DNA of 64,000 nucleotides from JAFALK01 sp042701975 (GCA_042701975.1 CP170561.1:2232001-2296000), one strand, 5' to 3'. Shown: positions 34,292-44,100, numbered from the stretch's first letter. Notes: generated by a model from the sequence alone, not told the origin. A program made the numbers and translations.

Positions 34292-36841
34292 TCAGAACAA
34301 CGTGGCCTTCAAGCCCAGCTTGTAGGTGCGGCCATACTGCTCGTACTGCACGTTCAGCGCGGGCGTGCCGAGGTAGGTGTAGTAGTGCTCGTTGTTGAGG
34401 TTGATGCCGTCGAAGGTCAGCTGCAGTGACTTGCTGATCTTGTAGCTGAGCGAGAAATCGATCTGTCGCTGGCGCGCGACGATGCGGTCCTGGCTGGCGT
34501 CCAGGATGTCGGTGCCCAGGTCCAGCAGGTACTTGGATTTCTGGTTCACAGCGATGCGCGTGCTGACCGGGCCGGCCTCGTAGCCGAGCATCAGGTTGAT
34601 CGTCGTGTTCGATTGGCCCGGCAGCGCGATGTCGCGCGTCAGCTGTGTCTTCGCCGTCGCGTCATAGCGGCCGATCTGCGCGCTGGAGTGGCTGAAGGTC
34701 GCGTTTGCGCCCACGATGAAGCCGCTCATCCAGCCCGGCAGCATGCGCAGCTGCTGCGAGTACGACAGTTCCAGGCCGCTGATGCGCGCCTTCGGTCCGT
34801 TGGCATAACCTGTGACGCTGGTGTAGCCCACCCAGTCGCCCGTGCCCGCCAGGTTGGTGCGGTAGGTGAAGTCCTTGATGTCCTTGGCGAAGGCGTAAGC
34901 CGAGACCGCGCCATCCTGCCCCAGCAGCTGTTCCAGGCCGAGATCCAGGTTCTTGGCACGCATCGGCTTGAGCAGCGGGTTGCCGACAGTCGCTTCCGTG
35001 GCGCTGGAGAGATCGACGGCCGGCGAGAGCTGGTCGAAGTTGGCGCGCACGACGGATTCGGTGAATGCGCCGCGCAGGCTCAGCTCCTTGCTGAGCTTGT
35101 AGCGCGTGTGCAGGCCGGGCAGCCAGTTGCCGTAGCGATCCTCGAAACGCGTGGCGGTGATGGCGTTGGCCACCGAGCCGCTGAAGCCGTTGGCCGAGAA
35201 GTGCGTGCGCTCGTAGCGCAGGCCGGCCAGCACCATCCATTGCGGGCTGATGTCATAACTGGCCTGGACGTAGGCGGCGTCGATGTCCTCGTGCACGTCG
35301 AAATCGGCCAGGGCCGAGGCGCGCGCCACCAGGGCCGGAGCGCGCGGCAGGCTGGCCAGTCGCGCCCAGACGGCGTCCGAGCTCATGGCCGGGCCGATGC
35401 GGCCCATGCTGAAGTCGGATTCATCGCCGGTCACGAAGGCCGAGAGCAGCGTGGAGCCAGCGCCCCAGTAGGCCGGATTGCCGGCCGTGCCGCTCGTGTA
35501 CGCCCACTGGTCGGTGTCGTTCTTCTTGTCGCGGCGGCTGAGCTTGCCGCCGAACTTGAGCTCCAGCTTCTCGCCGTTGCCGAAGTCGAAATTGCGCGAA
35601 AGATCGAGGCGGCCGTTGTGCTCGTCGTCATCGCTCTTGCGCTTTTGCAGCGTGATCGAGTTCAGCGTGTACTTGCTCGCGTCGTAGAGCGCGGCCGGGC
35701 CGGTGACCAACGGCTTGACGGTGTCGGTGAAGGACACGCCGGCCACGTTGTTCTGGCGGAAGCGCGCATCGTTGATCTGCTCCGGCGTGCGCTCGGTGCC
35801 CAGGCCATAGCCCAGGTTGGCCTGCAGCAGCCAGTCGCCGAAGTCCTGCTCGGTGCCCAGCACGAGCGAGCCGATGGCGCGCGTGTACTTGCGGTCGCGC
35901 AGGCGGCGTTCGGCACGCACGGTACCGGCCGCGCCTTCGGCGATGGAGCCTCCGGTGATGTTGCTGATCGTCAGGCGATCGCGCTCTTCATCATCAGAGA
36001 AGCGCGAGAGCAGGCCACGCAGGTAGAAGCTGCTGCCGTCAGTCGGCTTGTATTCGATGTTGGCGCCGAAGGCCTTGCGTTCGCGGACCGGTCGGTAGTG
36101 GCGCAGCTCGACGCCGGCCAGTTTGGTGCCGGACCAGGTGCCGTCGGTCTCCACATCCTCGGAGCCGAACTTGCGCCGCTCGGCGTTCAGTGCGGCAGCA
36201 ACGCCGAGCTTGCCGTCCATCAGGCGCGTGGCGCCCAGCAGACTCAAGCCCGGGCTGGTCTGACTCGTCAGCTGGTCACGGCTGGCGGTGGCGCCGACGC
36301 TGAGCAGGCTCTTGGGCAGGTCGAAGGCCGAGAGCGTCTTCACATCGACGGTGCCGCCGAGCGAATTGGCGTCCATGTCGGGCGTCAGCGACTTGATGAC
36401 TTCCAGCGAGCGGATCAGGCCCGAGGGCAGCACGTCCATGCTCACGCCGCGGCGGCTGGCTTCGGGTGAGGGCACGAGCGAGCCGTTGACGGTGATGGTG
36501 TTCATGTCGGGGCCCAGGCCGCGCACGACGACGTAGCGGCCTTCGCCCTGGTCGCGCTGCACCGAGACGCCCGGGATGCGGGCCAGCGCTTCGGCCGCAT
36601 TGGCGTCGGGCAGCGCGCCGATGTCATCGGCCACGACGGCGCTGACGATGTTGTCCGCGGTTTCCTGGATCTTCAGCGCCTTGCGCAGGCTCGAGCCCTG
36701 GCCGGTGACGACGACGCTGTCGAGCTTCTCCGCGTTCTGCTGTTGCGCTTGTGCGGGCAGGCCGAATGTCAGCGTGGCAGCGGCCAGTGCGTGCAGGTGC
36801 AAGGAGCGCAGGACCTTGTCATGTTGGTGTTGTAGCGTCAT
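34292..36841 (-). CDS. TonB-dependent receptor, probable organic-phosphate substrate
   Basis: An 849-residue outer-membrane receptor of the TonB-Xanthomonas/Caulobacter type. A signal peptide (about 1-33) precedes the TonB box DSVVVTGQG, a plug (about 50-165: ARIPGVSVQRDQGEGRYVVVRG, MNTITVNGSLVPSP) and a large barrel ending LGLKATLF. The gene is divergent from a MINPP-type phosphatase with only 44 bases between them, so a phosphorylated ligand such as inositol phosphate is inferred; a siderophore ligand cannot be excluded. No Fur-like box is seen in front. Confidence 0.9.
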   Translation of the reverse strand: MTLQHQHDKVLRSLHLHALAAATLTFGLPAQAQQQNAEKLDSVVVTGQGSSLRKALKIQETADNIVSAVVADDIGALPDANAAEALARIPGVSVQRDQGEGRYVVVRGLGPDMNTITVNGSLVPSPEASRRGVSMDVLPSGLIRSLEVIKSLTPDMDANSLGGTVDVKTLSAFDLPKSLLSVGATASRDQLTSQTSPGLSLLGATRLMDGKLGVAAALNAERRKFGSEDVETDGTWSGTKLAGVELRHYRPVRERKAFGANIEYKPTDGSSFYLRGLLSRFSDDEERDRLTISNITGGSIAEGAAGTVRAERRLRDRKYTRAIGSLVLGTEQDFGDWLLQANLGYGLGTERTPEQINDARFRQNNVAGVSFTDTVKPLVTGPAALYDASKYTLNSITLQKRKSDDDEHNGRLDLSRNFDFGNGEKLELKFGGKLSRRDKKNDTDQWAYTSGTAGNPAYWGAGSTLLSAFVTGDESDFSMGRIGPAMSSDAVWARLASLPRAPALVARASALADFDVHEDIDAAYVQASYDISPQWMVLAGLRYERTHFSANGFSGSVANAITATRFEDRYGNWLPGLHTRYKLSKELSLRGAFTESVVRANFDQLSPAVDLSSATEATVGNPLLKPMRAKNLDLGLEQLLGQDGAVSAYAFAKDIKDFTYRTNLAGTGDWVGYTSVTGYANGPKARISGLELSYSQQLRMLPGWMSGFIVGANATFSHSSAQIGRYDATAKTQLTRDIALPGQSNTTINLMLGYEAGPVSTRIAVNQKSKYLLDLGTDILDASQDRIVARQRQIDFSLSYKISKSLQLTFDGINLNNEHYYTYLGTPALNVQYEQYGRTYKLGLKATLF

Positions 36842-36885
36842 GGGATTGCAGTCAGGGAACGAAAGCGCTGCAGCGTAGGAAACAG

Positions 36886-38247
36886 ATGAGAAATCTCCGT
36901 GACAAGATCAGCAACATCGCGTGCGGTGTTGCATTGCTGAGTGGATGCTGCGTGCCCGTCATGGCGGCGTCATCGCTGGATGCCATGCTGGGCTCGAAGA
37001 CGCCGTACCTGCCGCAGCAATCAGCGCTCAGCTACGAGCGTCCGCCCGAGGGCTTCGTGATCGAAGGGCTGCAGCTGGTGGCGCGGCATGGCTCGCGCGG
37101 GCTGACCAAGCCGGGACCGGATGAACGCCTGCTGAAGGTGCTGCGCGAGGCTCACGAACAGCAGGGGCTGGAGCCAGCGGGCGAGAAGTTGCTTTCCGCC
37201 GTGGAACGCTTCATCCGCGCGCAGCGCGAGGTCGGCTATGGCAACCTGAGCGCGTTGGGCGAGCAGGAGCAGCAACAGCTCGCTCGCCGCGCCGTGGCGC
37301 GTTTGCCAGGCTTGTTTGAAGTCGGCGCGGTGCCCCATGTGCTGTTGCAGAGTTCCGGCGTCGATCGCGCCGTGGACAGCGCGCGGAATTTCGCCTCGGC
37401 GATGGGCGAGGCCGCACCGCAGTTGAAGCTGCCCTCGCAGCCGGAGACGGATCGCTTTTTGCTCTATTTCCACAAGCTGCGCACCGGCGGTGAGGGCGCG
37501 GATACGCCGGAGCGTCAGCTCACGCTGCGACGCAGCCTCGCCTATCAGCAGTGGCTGCGCAGCCCCCAGTTGGAGGCGGAGCAGCGCCGCATCGATGCCG
37601 ATCCGCGTTTGCGCGATGCCGCGGTAGCCGGCCTCAAGCCGCTGTTCACGGCCGAGTACCTGGACCGACATGCAGAGCAGCTGCAGGACTGGGGCAAGGA
37701 CCTCATGGAGCTGCGCGGTGCGGCGGCCGGGCTGCGCCTGGAGATGGGTTTTGACTTCGGCCGCTTCTTGTCGGCCGAACAAGCCGCCGTGTTCAACGAG
37801 CACGACGACGCCGAGGACTTCTACCGCAAGGGCCCGGGCCTGAGCGAAGCGGGCGACGTGCCGTTCGCCATCGCAGGCCAGTTGCTCGATACGCTGTTCG
37901 CGGGTCTGGACGGCAGCGAGCCGCGCGTGCGTCTGCGCTTTGCGCACGCCGAGATCGTGGCACCGCTGGTCTCACGGATCGGTATCAGCGGCATCCATCG
38001 GCCGCAGCCTCAGGCGCGTCCGTATGCGTGGGCGATCAACCCATGGCGGTCTTCAACGGTGATCCCGATGGCGGCGAACGTCCAGTGGGAACTCTGGCGC
38101 GGACCGCAGGACGAACGACTGGTGCGCATGTTGCTCAACGAGCGTGAGGCCGACTTCGTGCCAGCCTGCGAAGCAGCGCGCTGGCGGCCGGGCAGCCACT
38201 TCTACCGGGTGCAGGCGCTGCGGGCCTGTTACGACGGCTTGAAGTGA
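36886..38247 (+). CDS. MINPP-type histidine acid phosphatase (phytase-like)
   Basis: A 453-residue exported phosphatase. The N-terminal signal may be a lipoprotein signal (LLSGC, Cys21). The catalytic motif LVARHGSRGLTKPG (nucleophilic His near residue 68) is followed much later by RLRFAHAEIVAPL. HAE in place of HD is the proton-donor signature of the multiple inositol polyphosphate phosphatase (MINPP) clade rather than of AppA-type phytases. It would release phosphate from phytate or other inositol phosphates in the periplasm. The ATG at 36886 has AGGA six bases upstream. Confidence 0.85.
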   Translation: MRNLRDKISNIACGVALLSGCCVPVMAASSLDAMLGSKTPYLPQQSALSYERPPEGFVIEGLQLVARHGSRGLTKPGPDERLLKVLREAHEQQGLEPAGEKLLSAVERFIRAQREVGYGNLSALGEQEQQQLARRAVARLPGLFEVGAVPHVLLQSSGVDRAVDSARNFASAMGEAAPQLKLPSQPETDRFLLYFHKLRTGGEGADTPERQLTLRRSLAYQQWLRSPQLEAEQRRIDADPRLRDAAVAGLKPLFTAEYLDRHAEQLQDWGKDLMELRGAAAGLRLEMGFDFGRFLSAEQAAVFNEHDDAEDFYRKGPGLSEAGDVPFAIAGQLLDTLFAGLDGSEPRVRLRFAHAEIVAPLVSRIGISGIHRPQPQARPYAWAINPWRSSTVIPMAANVQWELWRGPQDERLVRMLLNEREADFVPACEAARWRPGSHFYRVQALRACYDGLK

Positions 38248-38960
38248 TCAACGGCGTCGGTGATGAGGCCGTCGATCCGCAGCGTCATCAGCTCCTCGGC
38301 GCGCGCCGCGTCGTTGACGGTGTAGACCATTGCCTTCATGCCCGCGCCGTGGATGGCGGCGATGGTGTCGTGGTCCATCAGCGGATGGTGCGTGACCACG
38401 GCCACGCAGCCGAGGTTCTTCGCCTGCTCCAGCCAGCCGGGCTTGAGCGCATCCAGCAAGAGCGCGCGGGGCAGTTCGGGTGCGGTTTCCATGGCACCGA
38501 GCAGGGCCGGAACCTGAAAGCTGCTGAGCAGCGGCGGCACCTGGCCGGCCCAAAGCCGCTGCGCTTCGCGCGCGGCGACGCGGCCGGTCTCGATCTCGGT
38601 GCCCGGTGAGGGCTTGATCTCCAGGTTGACCGTGCAGCCCTCGGCGATGCAATAGGCCGCCACCTCGTCCAGCGTGGCCAGCCGCTCGCCCGCGTAGGGG
38701 GCGCTGTGCCAGGAGCCCGCGTCGAGCCGCGAGAGTTCGCCCCAAGATTTCTCGCCAGCCGCACCGCTGCCGTTGGTCGTGCGTTCCAACGTGGCATCGT
38801 GCAGCAAAAAGGGTTGGCCGTCGGCGGAGAGCTTGACGTCGCACTCATAAGCCTTGAAGCCGTAGCTGCGGCCGAGCCGGAAGGCGGCCAGGGTGTTCTC
38901 GGGCGCGAGCTTGCCGGCGCCGCGATGGGCGATCCACAGGGGGTAGGGCCAAGAGATCAT
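38229..38960 (-). CDS. ugpQ: Glycerophosphodiester phosphodiesterase
   Basis: A 243-residue cytosolic TIM-barrel enzyme that splits glycerophosphodiesters to glycerol-3-phosphate and an alcohol. The catalytic first histidine and arginine are in WIAHRGAGKLAPENT, with YECDVKLSADGQPFLLHD carrying the metal Glu, Asp and second His. I start at the ATG at 38960; a longer frame has no similarity. Lack of a signal peptide indicates the UgpQ rather than GlpQ type. It converges with and overlaps the phosphatase gene by 19 bases. Confidence 0.93.
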   Translation of the reverse strand: MISWPYPLWIAHRGAGKLAPENTLAAFRLGRSYGFKAYECDVKLSADGQPFLLHDATLERTTNGSGAAGEKSWGELSRLDAGSWHSAPYAGERLATLDEVAAYCIAEGCTVNLEIKPSPGTEIETGRVAAREAQRLWAGQVPPLLSSFQVPALLGAMETAPELPRALLLDALKPGWLEQAKNLGCVAVVTHHPLMDHDTIAAIHGAGMKAMVYTVNDAARAEELMTLRIDGLITDAVDHFKPS

Positions 38961-39132
38961 CCACCCATTCTGACAGTGCCCCTGCCGGGATGGCGGCTTG
39001 TTGCACTGCGGTACGATGCCGGTCTGTTGCGCTGGCTTCGTTCGCACCCCCGGAACGCTTCACGCCTGCGGGTCACAAGCCCTCATCGCTTTCACTCCTG
39101 CCGCCCCTGGGCGCCCGACGCGTCCCGCCGCC

Positions 39133-42100
39133 ATGAATGCACCGCATCCGCTGATGCCTGAAGTTAGCTCGCATGAACCCGCGCCGCGCCTGCGCGAGAT
39201 TCCGTACAACTACACCTCCTTCTCCGACCGGGAAATCGTCATCCGCTTGCTTGGCGCGCCGGCCTGGGTGCTGCTGAACCGGCTGCGCGAGGAACGCCGC
39301 ACGGGCCGCTCGGCCCGCATGCTGTACGAGGTGCTGGGCGACATCTGGGTGGTGCAGCGCAATCCCTACCTGCAGGACGATCTGCTGGACAACCCCAAGC
39401 GCCGCCAGCTGCTGATCGAAGCGCTGGAACACCGCCTGGGCGAGATCGAACGCCGGCGCGATCCGGGCGCCGACGCGCAGCGTGACGCCTACGTGGGCGA
39501 GCTGCTGACCGCCGCCCGCGCTGCCGTGGCCGGCTTTGCCCGCTACTTCGGCGATGTGTACGACCTGCGCAAGCGCGCTGCGCGCGTGCTGGGCCGAACC
39601 ACGGCCAAGGACAACATCAAGTTTGACGGCCTCTCTCGCGTGGCGCACGTGACGGACGCCACCGACTGGCGCGTTGAATACCCCTTCGTTGTGCTCACGC
39701 CCGACACCGAGGCCGAGATGGCGCAGCTGGTCAAGGGCTGCATCGAGCTGGGCCTGACCATCATCCCGCGCGGCGGTGGCACGGGCTACACCGGCGGCGC
39801 GGTGCCGCTGGTGTGGAACTCCGCCGTCATCAACACCGAGAAGCTCGAAGCGCTGCGTGGCGTGGAAGTCATCGAGCTGCCCGGCGTGGACAAGCCGGTG
39901 GCGACGGTCTTCAGCGAAGCCGGCGTGGTCACGCAGCGCGTGGCCGACCTCGCTGAAGCACACGGGTATGTGTTCGCGGTCGATCCAACCTCGGCCGAGG
40001 CCTCCTGCGTGGGTGGCAACGTCGCCATGAACGCGGGTGGCAAGAAGGCCGTGCTGTGGGGCACGGCGCTGGACAACCTGGCCAGCTGGCGCATGGTGAC
40101 GCCCGAAGCCAAGTGGCTGGAGGTGGTGCGCCTGAATCACAACCTCGGCAAGATCCACGACGTGGAGGTGGCGAGCTTCCAGCTGAACTACTTCGACGCC
40201 ACCGGCAAGAAGCTGGAACGCACCCAGCGCCTGGACATCCCGGGCTCGACCTTCCGCAAGGAAGGCCTGGGCAAGGACGTGACGGACAAGTTCCTCGCCG
40301 GCCTGCCGGGCATCCAGAAGGAAGGCTGCGATGGCCTGATCACCTCATGCCGCTGGATCGTGCACCGCATGCCGGCGCACGTGCGCACGGTGTGCCTGGA
40401 GTTCTTCGGCAACCCCAAGGACTGCGTGCCGTCGATCGTGGACATCAAGGACTTCATGTTCGAGGAGATGAAGCAGCCGGGCGGCGCGATCCTCGCGGGC
40501 CTGGAACATCTCGACGACCGTTATCTGAAGGCGGTGGGTTACGCCACCAAGAGCAAGCGCGGCGGGCTGCCGAAGATGGTGCTGATCGGCGACATCGTGG
40601 GCGACGATGCCGACGCCGTGGCCCGGGCCACCAGCGAGGTCGTGCGCCTGGCCAATGGCCGCAGCGGCGAAGGCTTTGTCGCGGTGAGTGCTGATGCGCG
40701 CAAGAAGTTCTGGCTGGACCGCAAGCGCACGGCGGCCATCTCCAAGCACACCAATGCGTTCAAGGTGAACGAGGACGTGGTGATCCCGCTGCCGCGCATG
40801 GGCGAGTACACGCTGGGCATCGAGCGCATCAACATCGAGCTCTCGCTGCGCAACAAGCTCGCGCTGGTGGACGAGTTGCAGGCGTTGTTCGCCGCTGGCC
40901 GGCTGCCGCTCGGCAAGAGCGACGATGCCGGCGACATCCCGAGCGCCGAGCTGCTGGAAGACCGCGTCGGTCAGGCGCTGGCGCTGCTGAGCGAAGTGCG
41001 TGCGCAGTGGCAGGGCTGGCTGGACGGCGTCGACGAGCATTTCCCCGGCCTGCAGGACCACACGCTGCGCGCCTCGTGGAAGGCGCAGATCTACAAGCCT
41101 TTCGCCGAGACCATCTTCAACGGCGGCGCCTTCAAGCCGCTGCTGGACGAGTGCAAGCGCATCCACGCCGAGGTGCTGCGCGGCCGCGTCTGGGTGGCGC
41201 TGCACATGCATGCCGGCGACGGCAACGTGCACACCAACATCCCGGTCAACTCCGACAACTACGAGATGCTGCAGACGGCGCATGAGGCTGTGGCGCGCAT
41301 CATGAAGCTGGCGCGTTCGCTGGACGGCGTGATCTCGGGCGAGCACGGCATCGGCATCACCAAGCTGGAGTTCCTGACCGAAGACGAGCTGGCCGGCTTT
41401 GCGCGCTACAAGGCCGAGATCGATCCGGAAGGGCGCTTCAACAAGGGCAAGTTGCTGCGTGGCCAAACCACGTTTGCAGATCTGACGAACGCCTACACGC
41501 CGAGCTTCGGCTTGATGGGCCACGAGTCGCTGATCATGCAGCAGAGCGACATCGGCGCGATCAGCGAATCGATCAAGGACTGCCTGCGCTGCGGCAAGTG
41601 CAAGCCGGTCTGCGCCACGCATGTGCCACGCGCCAACCTGCTCTATTCGCCGCGCAACAAGATCCTGGCGACCTCTTTGCTGGTTGAGGCCTTCCTGTAT
41701 GAGGAGCAGACGCGCCGCGGCGTGTCGATCAAGCATTGGCAGGAATTTGAAGACGTGGCCGACCACTGCACGGTCTGCCACAAGTGCGCCTCGCCATGCC
41801 CAGTCAAGATCGACTTCGGCGATGTGACGATGAACATGCGCAACCTGCTGCGCAAGATGGGGCAGAAGAGCTTCCGTCCGGGCAACGCGGCGGCGATGCT
41901 GATGCTGAACGCGACCTCGCCCGAGACGATCAAGCTGGCGCGCGCGGCGATGGTCGGCGTGGGCTTCAAGGCGCAGCGCCTGGCTAGCGATCTGTTCAAG
42001 CGCATGGCGCGCAAGCAGACGCAGGCGCCGCGCGCCACGGTCGGCACCGCGCCGATCAAGGAACAGGTCATCCACTTCATCAACAAGAAGTTGCCGGGCG

Positions 42101-42993
42101 GTCTGCCCAAGAAGACGGCGCGCGCCTTGCTGGACATCGAGGACCGCGACTACGTGCCCATCATCCGCAACCCGGCCGCCACCACGGCCGAGACGGAGGC
42201 GGTGTTCTATTTCCCGGGCTGTGGCTCGGAGCGCTTGTTCTCGCAAGTGGGCTTGGCGACGCAAGCGATGCTCTGGCATGCCGGCGTGCAGACCGTGCTG
42301 CCGCCGGGTTACCTGTGCTGCGGTTATCCGCAGCGCGGCTCGGGCCAGTTCGACAAGGCCGAGAAGATGATCACCGACAACCGGGTGCTGTTCCACCGCG
42401 TGGCCAACACGCTGAACTACCTGGACATCAAGACGGTGGTGGTCTCCTGCGGCACCTGCTACGACCAGCTGCAGGGCTACAAGTTCGAAGAGATCTTCCC
42501 GGGCTGCCGCATCGTGGACATCCACGAGTACCTGCTGGAGAAGGGCATCAAGCTCGAATCCCAGGGCAGCTACCTCTATCACGACCCCTGCCACACGCCG
42601 ATGAAGCAGCAGGAGCCGATGAAGACGGTGAAAGCGCTGTTGGGCGACAACGTGGTCAAGAGCGAGCGCTGCTGCGGCGAGAGCGGCACGCTGGGCGTGA
42701 CCCGGCCAGACATCTCCACGCAGATCCGCTTCCGCAAGGAAGAAGAACTGCGCAAGACCGAGGCCGAGCTGCGCGAGAGCGGCAAGGTCGGCGCCCAGGA
42801 CAACTTGAAGATCCTGACCAGCTGCCCGAGCTGCCTGCAAGGCCTCTCGCGCTATGGCAACGATCTGCAGAACGGCTTGCTGGAGGCCGACTACATCGTC
42901 GTGGAGATGGCGCGCCACATCCTGGGCGAGAACTGGATGCCGGAGTACGTGCGCCTGGCGAACGAGGGCGGCATCGAGCGGGTGTTGGTGTAA
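39133..42993 (+). CDS. DUF3683/FAD/Fe-S fused oxidoreductase (D-2-hydroxyacid dehydrogenase type)
   Basis: A 1286-residue fusion. Residues about 20-170 are the DUF3683 part. FAD_binding_4 follows (PRGGGTGYTGGAVPL, CVGGNVAMNAGGKKA), then the FAD-oxidase C domain with HMHAGDGNVHTNIPV and SGEHGIGITKLEFL. Next is a two-cluster ferredoxin domain (CLRCGKCKPVC and CTVCHKCASPCPVK) and a double CCG domain (FPGCGSERLF, LCCGYPQRGSG, HDPCHTP, RCCGESGTLG, CPSCLQG). Such proteins oxidise D-lactate or glycolate-type acids and pass electrons on. The start is ATG 39133; no signal peptide. Confidence 0.92.
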   Translation: MNAPHPLMPEVSSHEPAPRLREIPYNYTSFSDREIVIRLLGAPAWVLLNRLREERRTGRSARMLYEVLGDIWVVQRNPYLQDDLLDNPKRRQLLIEALEHRLGEIERRRDPGADAQRDAYVGELLTAARAAVAGFARYFGDVYDLRKRAARVLGRTTAKDNIKFDGLSRVAHVTDATDWRVEYPFVVLTPDTEAEMAQLVKGCIELGLTIIPRGGGTGYTGGAVPLVWNSAVINTEKLEALRGVEVIELPGVDKPVATVFSEAGVVTQRVADLAEAHGYVFAVDPTSAEASCVGGNVAMNAGGKKAVLWGTALDNLASWRMVTPEAKWLEVVRLNHNLGKIHDVEVASFQLNYFDATGKKLERTQRLDIPGSTFRKEGLGKDVTDKFLAGLPGIQKEGCDGLITSCRWIVHRMPAHVRTVCLEFFGNPKDCVPSIVDIKDFMFEEMKQPGGAILAGLEHLDDRYLKAVGYATKSKRGGLPKMVLIGDIVGDDADAVARATSEVVRLANGRSGEGFVAVSADARKKFWLDRKRTAAISKHTNAFKVNEDVVIPLPRMGEYTLGIERINIELSLRNKLALVDELQALFAAGRLPLGKSDDAGDIPSAELLEDRVGQALALLSEVRAQWQGWLDGVDEHFPGLQDHTLRASWKAQIYKPFAETIFNGGAFKPLLDECKRIHAEVLRGRVWVALHMHAGDGNVHTNIPVNSDNYEMLQTAHEAVARIMKLARSLDGVISGEHGIGITKLEFLTEDELAGFARYKAEIDPEGRFNKGKLLRGQTTFADLTNAYTPSFGLMGHESLIMQQSDIGAISESIKDCLRCGKCKPVCATHVPRANLLYSPRNKILATSLLVEAFLYEEQTRRGVSIKHWQEFEDVADHCTVCHKCASPCPVKIDFGDVTMNMRNLLRKMGQKSFRPGNAAAMLMLNATSPETIKLARAAMVGVGFKAQRLASDLFKRMARKQTQAPRATVGTAPIKEQVIHFINKKLPGGLPKKTARALLDIEDRDYVPIIRNPAATTAETEAVFYFPGCGSERLFSQVGLATQAMLWHAGVQTVLPPGYLCCGYPQRGSGQFDKAEKMITDNRVLFHRVANTLNYLDIKTVVVSCGTCYDQLQGYKFEEIFPGCRIVDIHEYLLEKGIKLESQGSYLYHDPCHTPMKQQEPMKTVKALLGDNVVKSERCCGESGTLGVTRPDISTQIRFRKEEELRKTEAELRESGKVGAQDNLKILTSCPSCLQGLSRYGNDLQNGLLEADYIVVEMARHILGENWMPEYVRLANEGGIERVLV

Positions 42994-43047
42994 TGATTCA
43001 CCGGGCTTGCCCCCTCATTCGGGCCAAGGGTTTTTCCGGGTTTGTCT

Positions 43048-43078
43048 TTGATCTGTCAAAAATCTGCCCAAATAGACT
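43048..43078 (+). promoter_or_regulatory. Possible promoter of the PEP-CTERM gene
   Basis: TTGATC (43048-43053) and TAGACT (43073-43078) stand 19 bases apart in an AT-rich stretch 40 bases upstream of the ATG at 43118. The -10 side overlaps an AGACTATTAGTCT imperfect palindrome (43074-43086). Both elements are weak matches, so this is tentative. Confidence 0.3.
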
Positions 43079-43117
43079 ATTAGTCTTGCGCCCAAACCAA
43101 GCTCGAGGAGCCCGCCC

Positions 43118-43639
43118 ATGTTTCGCAAGACCCTGATCGCTGCCGCCCTGATGGCCTCCTGCGTGGCCGCATCGGCCGACAGCTTTGACTGGGGTACGCA
43201 TGCCGCCACCGAGGCGGGGCAGCGCAACGTGGCGGCAGGCAGCTTTGCCGACTACTACGAATTCAGCTTGCTCAACCCGATGACGATCGCCGGCGCAGCC
43301 GTGTCGGTCAATCTGACGCTGGGCAACACTGCGGCCTACCAGATCAACAACGGACTGCTGAGCCTGTGGCAGGACAACGGTACGCTGGGCAGCGATGGCA
43401 GCGACACCCTGCTGGGTGCATGGTCCTACAACGGCACCTCGGGCGACCTCAGCCATGTGCTCGACCTGACGGGCGGCAACTACTACTACATGGTGACCGG
43501 CGTGGCCACTGGCGCGGCCGGCGGCCTCTACAGCGTGGCCTCCACCATCACCTCGCCCGTGCCGGAACCCGAGAGCTACGCGCTGATGTTGGCCGGCCTG
43601 GGCGTGATCGGCTTCATCGCGGGGCGCCGCCGCCGCTGA
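43118..43639 (+). CDS. PEP-CTERM sorting-signal protein (FxDxF-like)
   Basis: A 173-residue secreted protein with a signal peptide (cleavage near ASA, residue 20). The mature part has FDWGTHAAT and ADYYEFSLLN, as in FxDxF-type PEP-CTERM proteins. The C-terminus is a full sorting signal: VPEPESYALMLAGLGVIG then FIAGRRRR, that is, the PEP motif, a membrane helix and a basic tail. It should be processed by an exosortase, most simply XrtB encoded at 49229-50110. It lies alone, 6 kb upstream of that enzyme. Confidence 0.9.
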   Translation: MFRKTLIAAALMASCVAASADSFDWGTHAATEAGQRNVAAGSFADYYEFSLLNPMTIAGAAVSVNLTLGNTAAYQINNGLLSLWQDNGTLGSDGSDTLLGAWSYNGTSGDLSHVLDLTGGNYYYMVTGVATGAAGGLYSVASTITSPVPEPESYALMLAGLGVIGFIAGRRRR

Positions 43640-43674
43640 GCGGGTTGTAGGTCGCCGGTACACTGGCGATCATC

Positions 43675-44088
43675 ATGCCCAGGCCAACCGAGATCACCGT
43701 CCACCAGCAGTCACGCCAGCTCGAGCTGGCCTTTGATGATGGTGCGCGCTTCTCGATTCCCTTCGAGCTGATGCGCGTCTACTCGCCTTCCGCCGAAGTC
43801 ATGGGCCACGGTCCGGGCCAGGAAGTGCTGCAGACGGGCAAGCGCGAGGTCGGCATCGAGGCGCTGGAGCCTGTCGGCCACTACGCCGTCCGCCCGCGCT
43901 TCAGCGACGGTCACGACAGCGGCCTCTTCACCTGGGACTACCTCTACAAGCTCGGCGCCGAGCAGCAGGCCCTGTGGCAAGCCTACGAGGAGCGTCTGGC
44001 TGCCGCAGGCCGAGGCCGCGACGATCCCATGCCCGGCGCTGCGTCCTCCCATGCGCATTCGCATGCCGGCGGCCACTGCAGTCATTGA
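43675..44088 (+). CDS. DUF971 domain protein
   Basis: A 137-residue protein with the DUF971 (gamma-butyrobetaine-hydroxylase N-terminal-like) fold: LELAFDDGARFSIPFELMRVYSP and HYAVRPRFSDGHDSGLFTWDYLY. Related small proteins have been linked to Fe-S cluster assembly in other bacteria; here that is inference. The C-terminus is rich in His (SHAHSHAGGHCSH), possibly metal binding. It lies 12 bases before ubiE. Confidence 0.9.
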   Translation: MPRPTEITVHQQSRQLELAFDDGARFSIPFELMRVYSPSAEVMGHGPGQEVLQTGKREVGIEALEPVGHYAVRPRFSDGHDSGLFTWDYLYKLGAEQQALWQAYEERLAAAGRGRDDPMPGAASSHAHSHAGGHCSH

Positions 44089-44100
44089 AAGCACAAGAAC

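Noticed and set aside
40345..42918. 857-codon minus-strand open frame opposite the FAD/Fe-S oxidoreductase
   Set aside because: High-GC DNA leaves long antisense frames open. The translation is rich in His, Ala and Arg with no domain, while the plus strand encodes a full multidomain enzyme.
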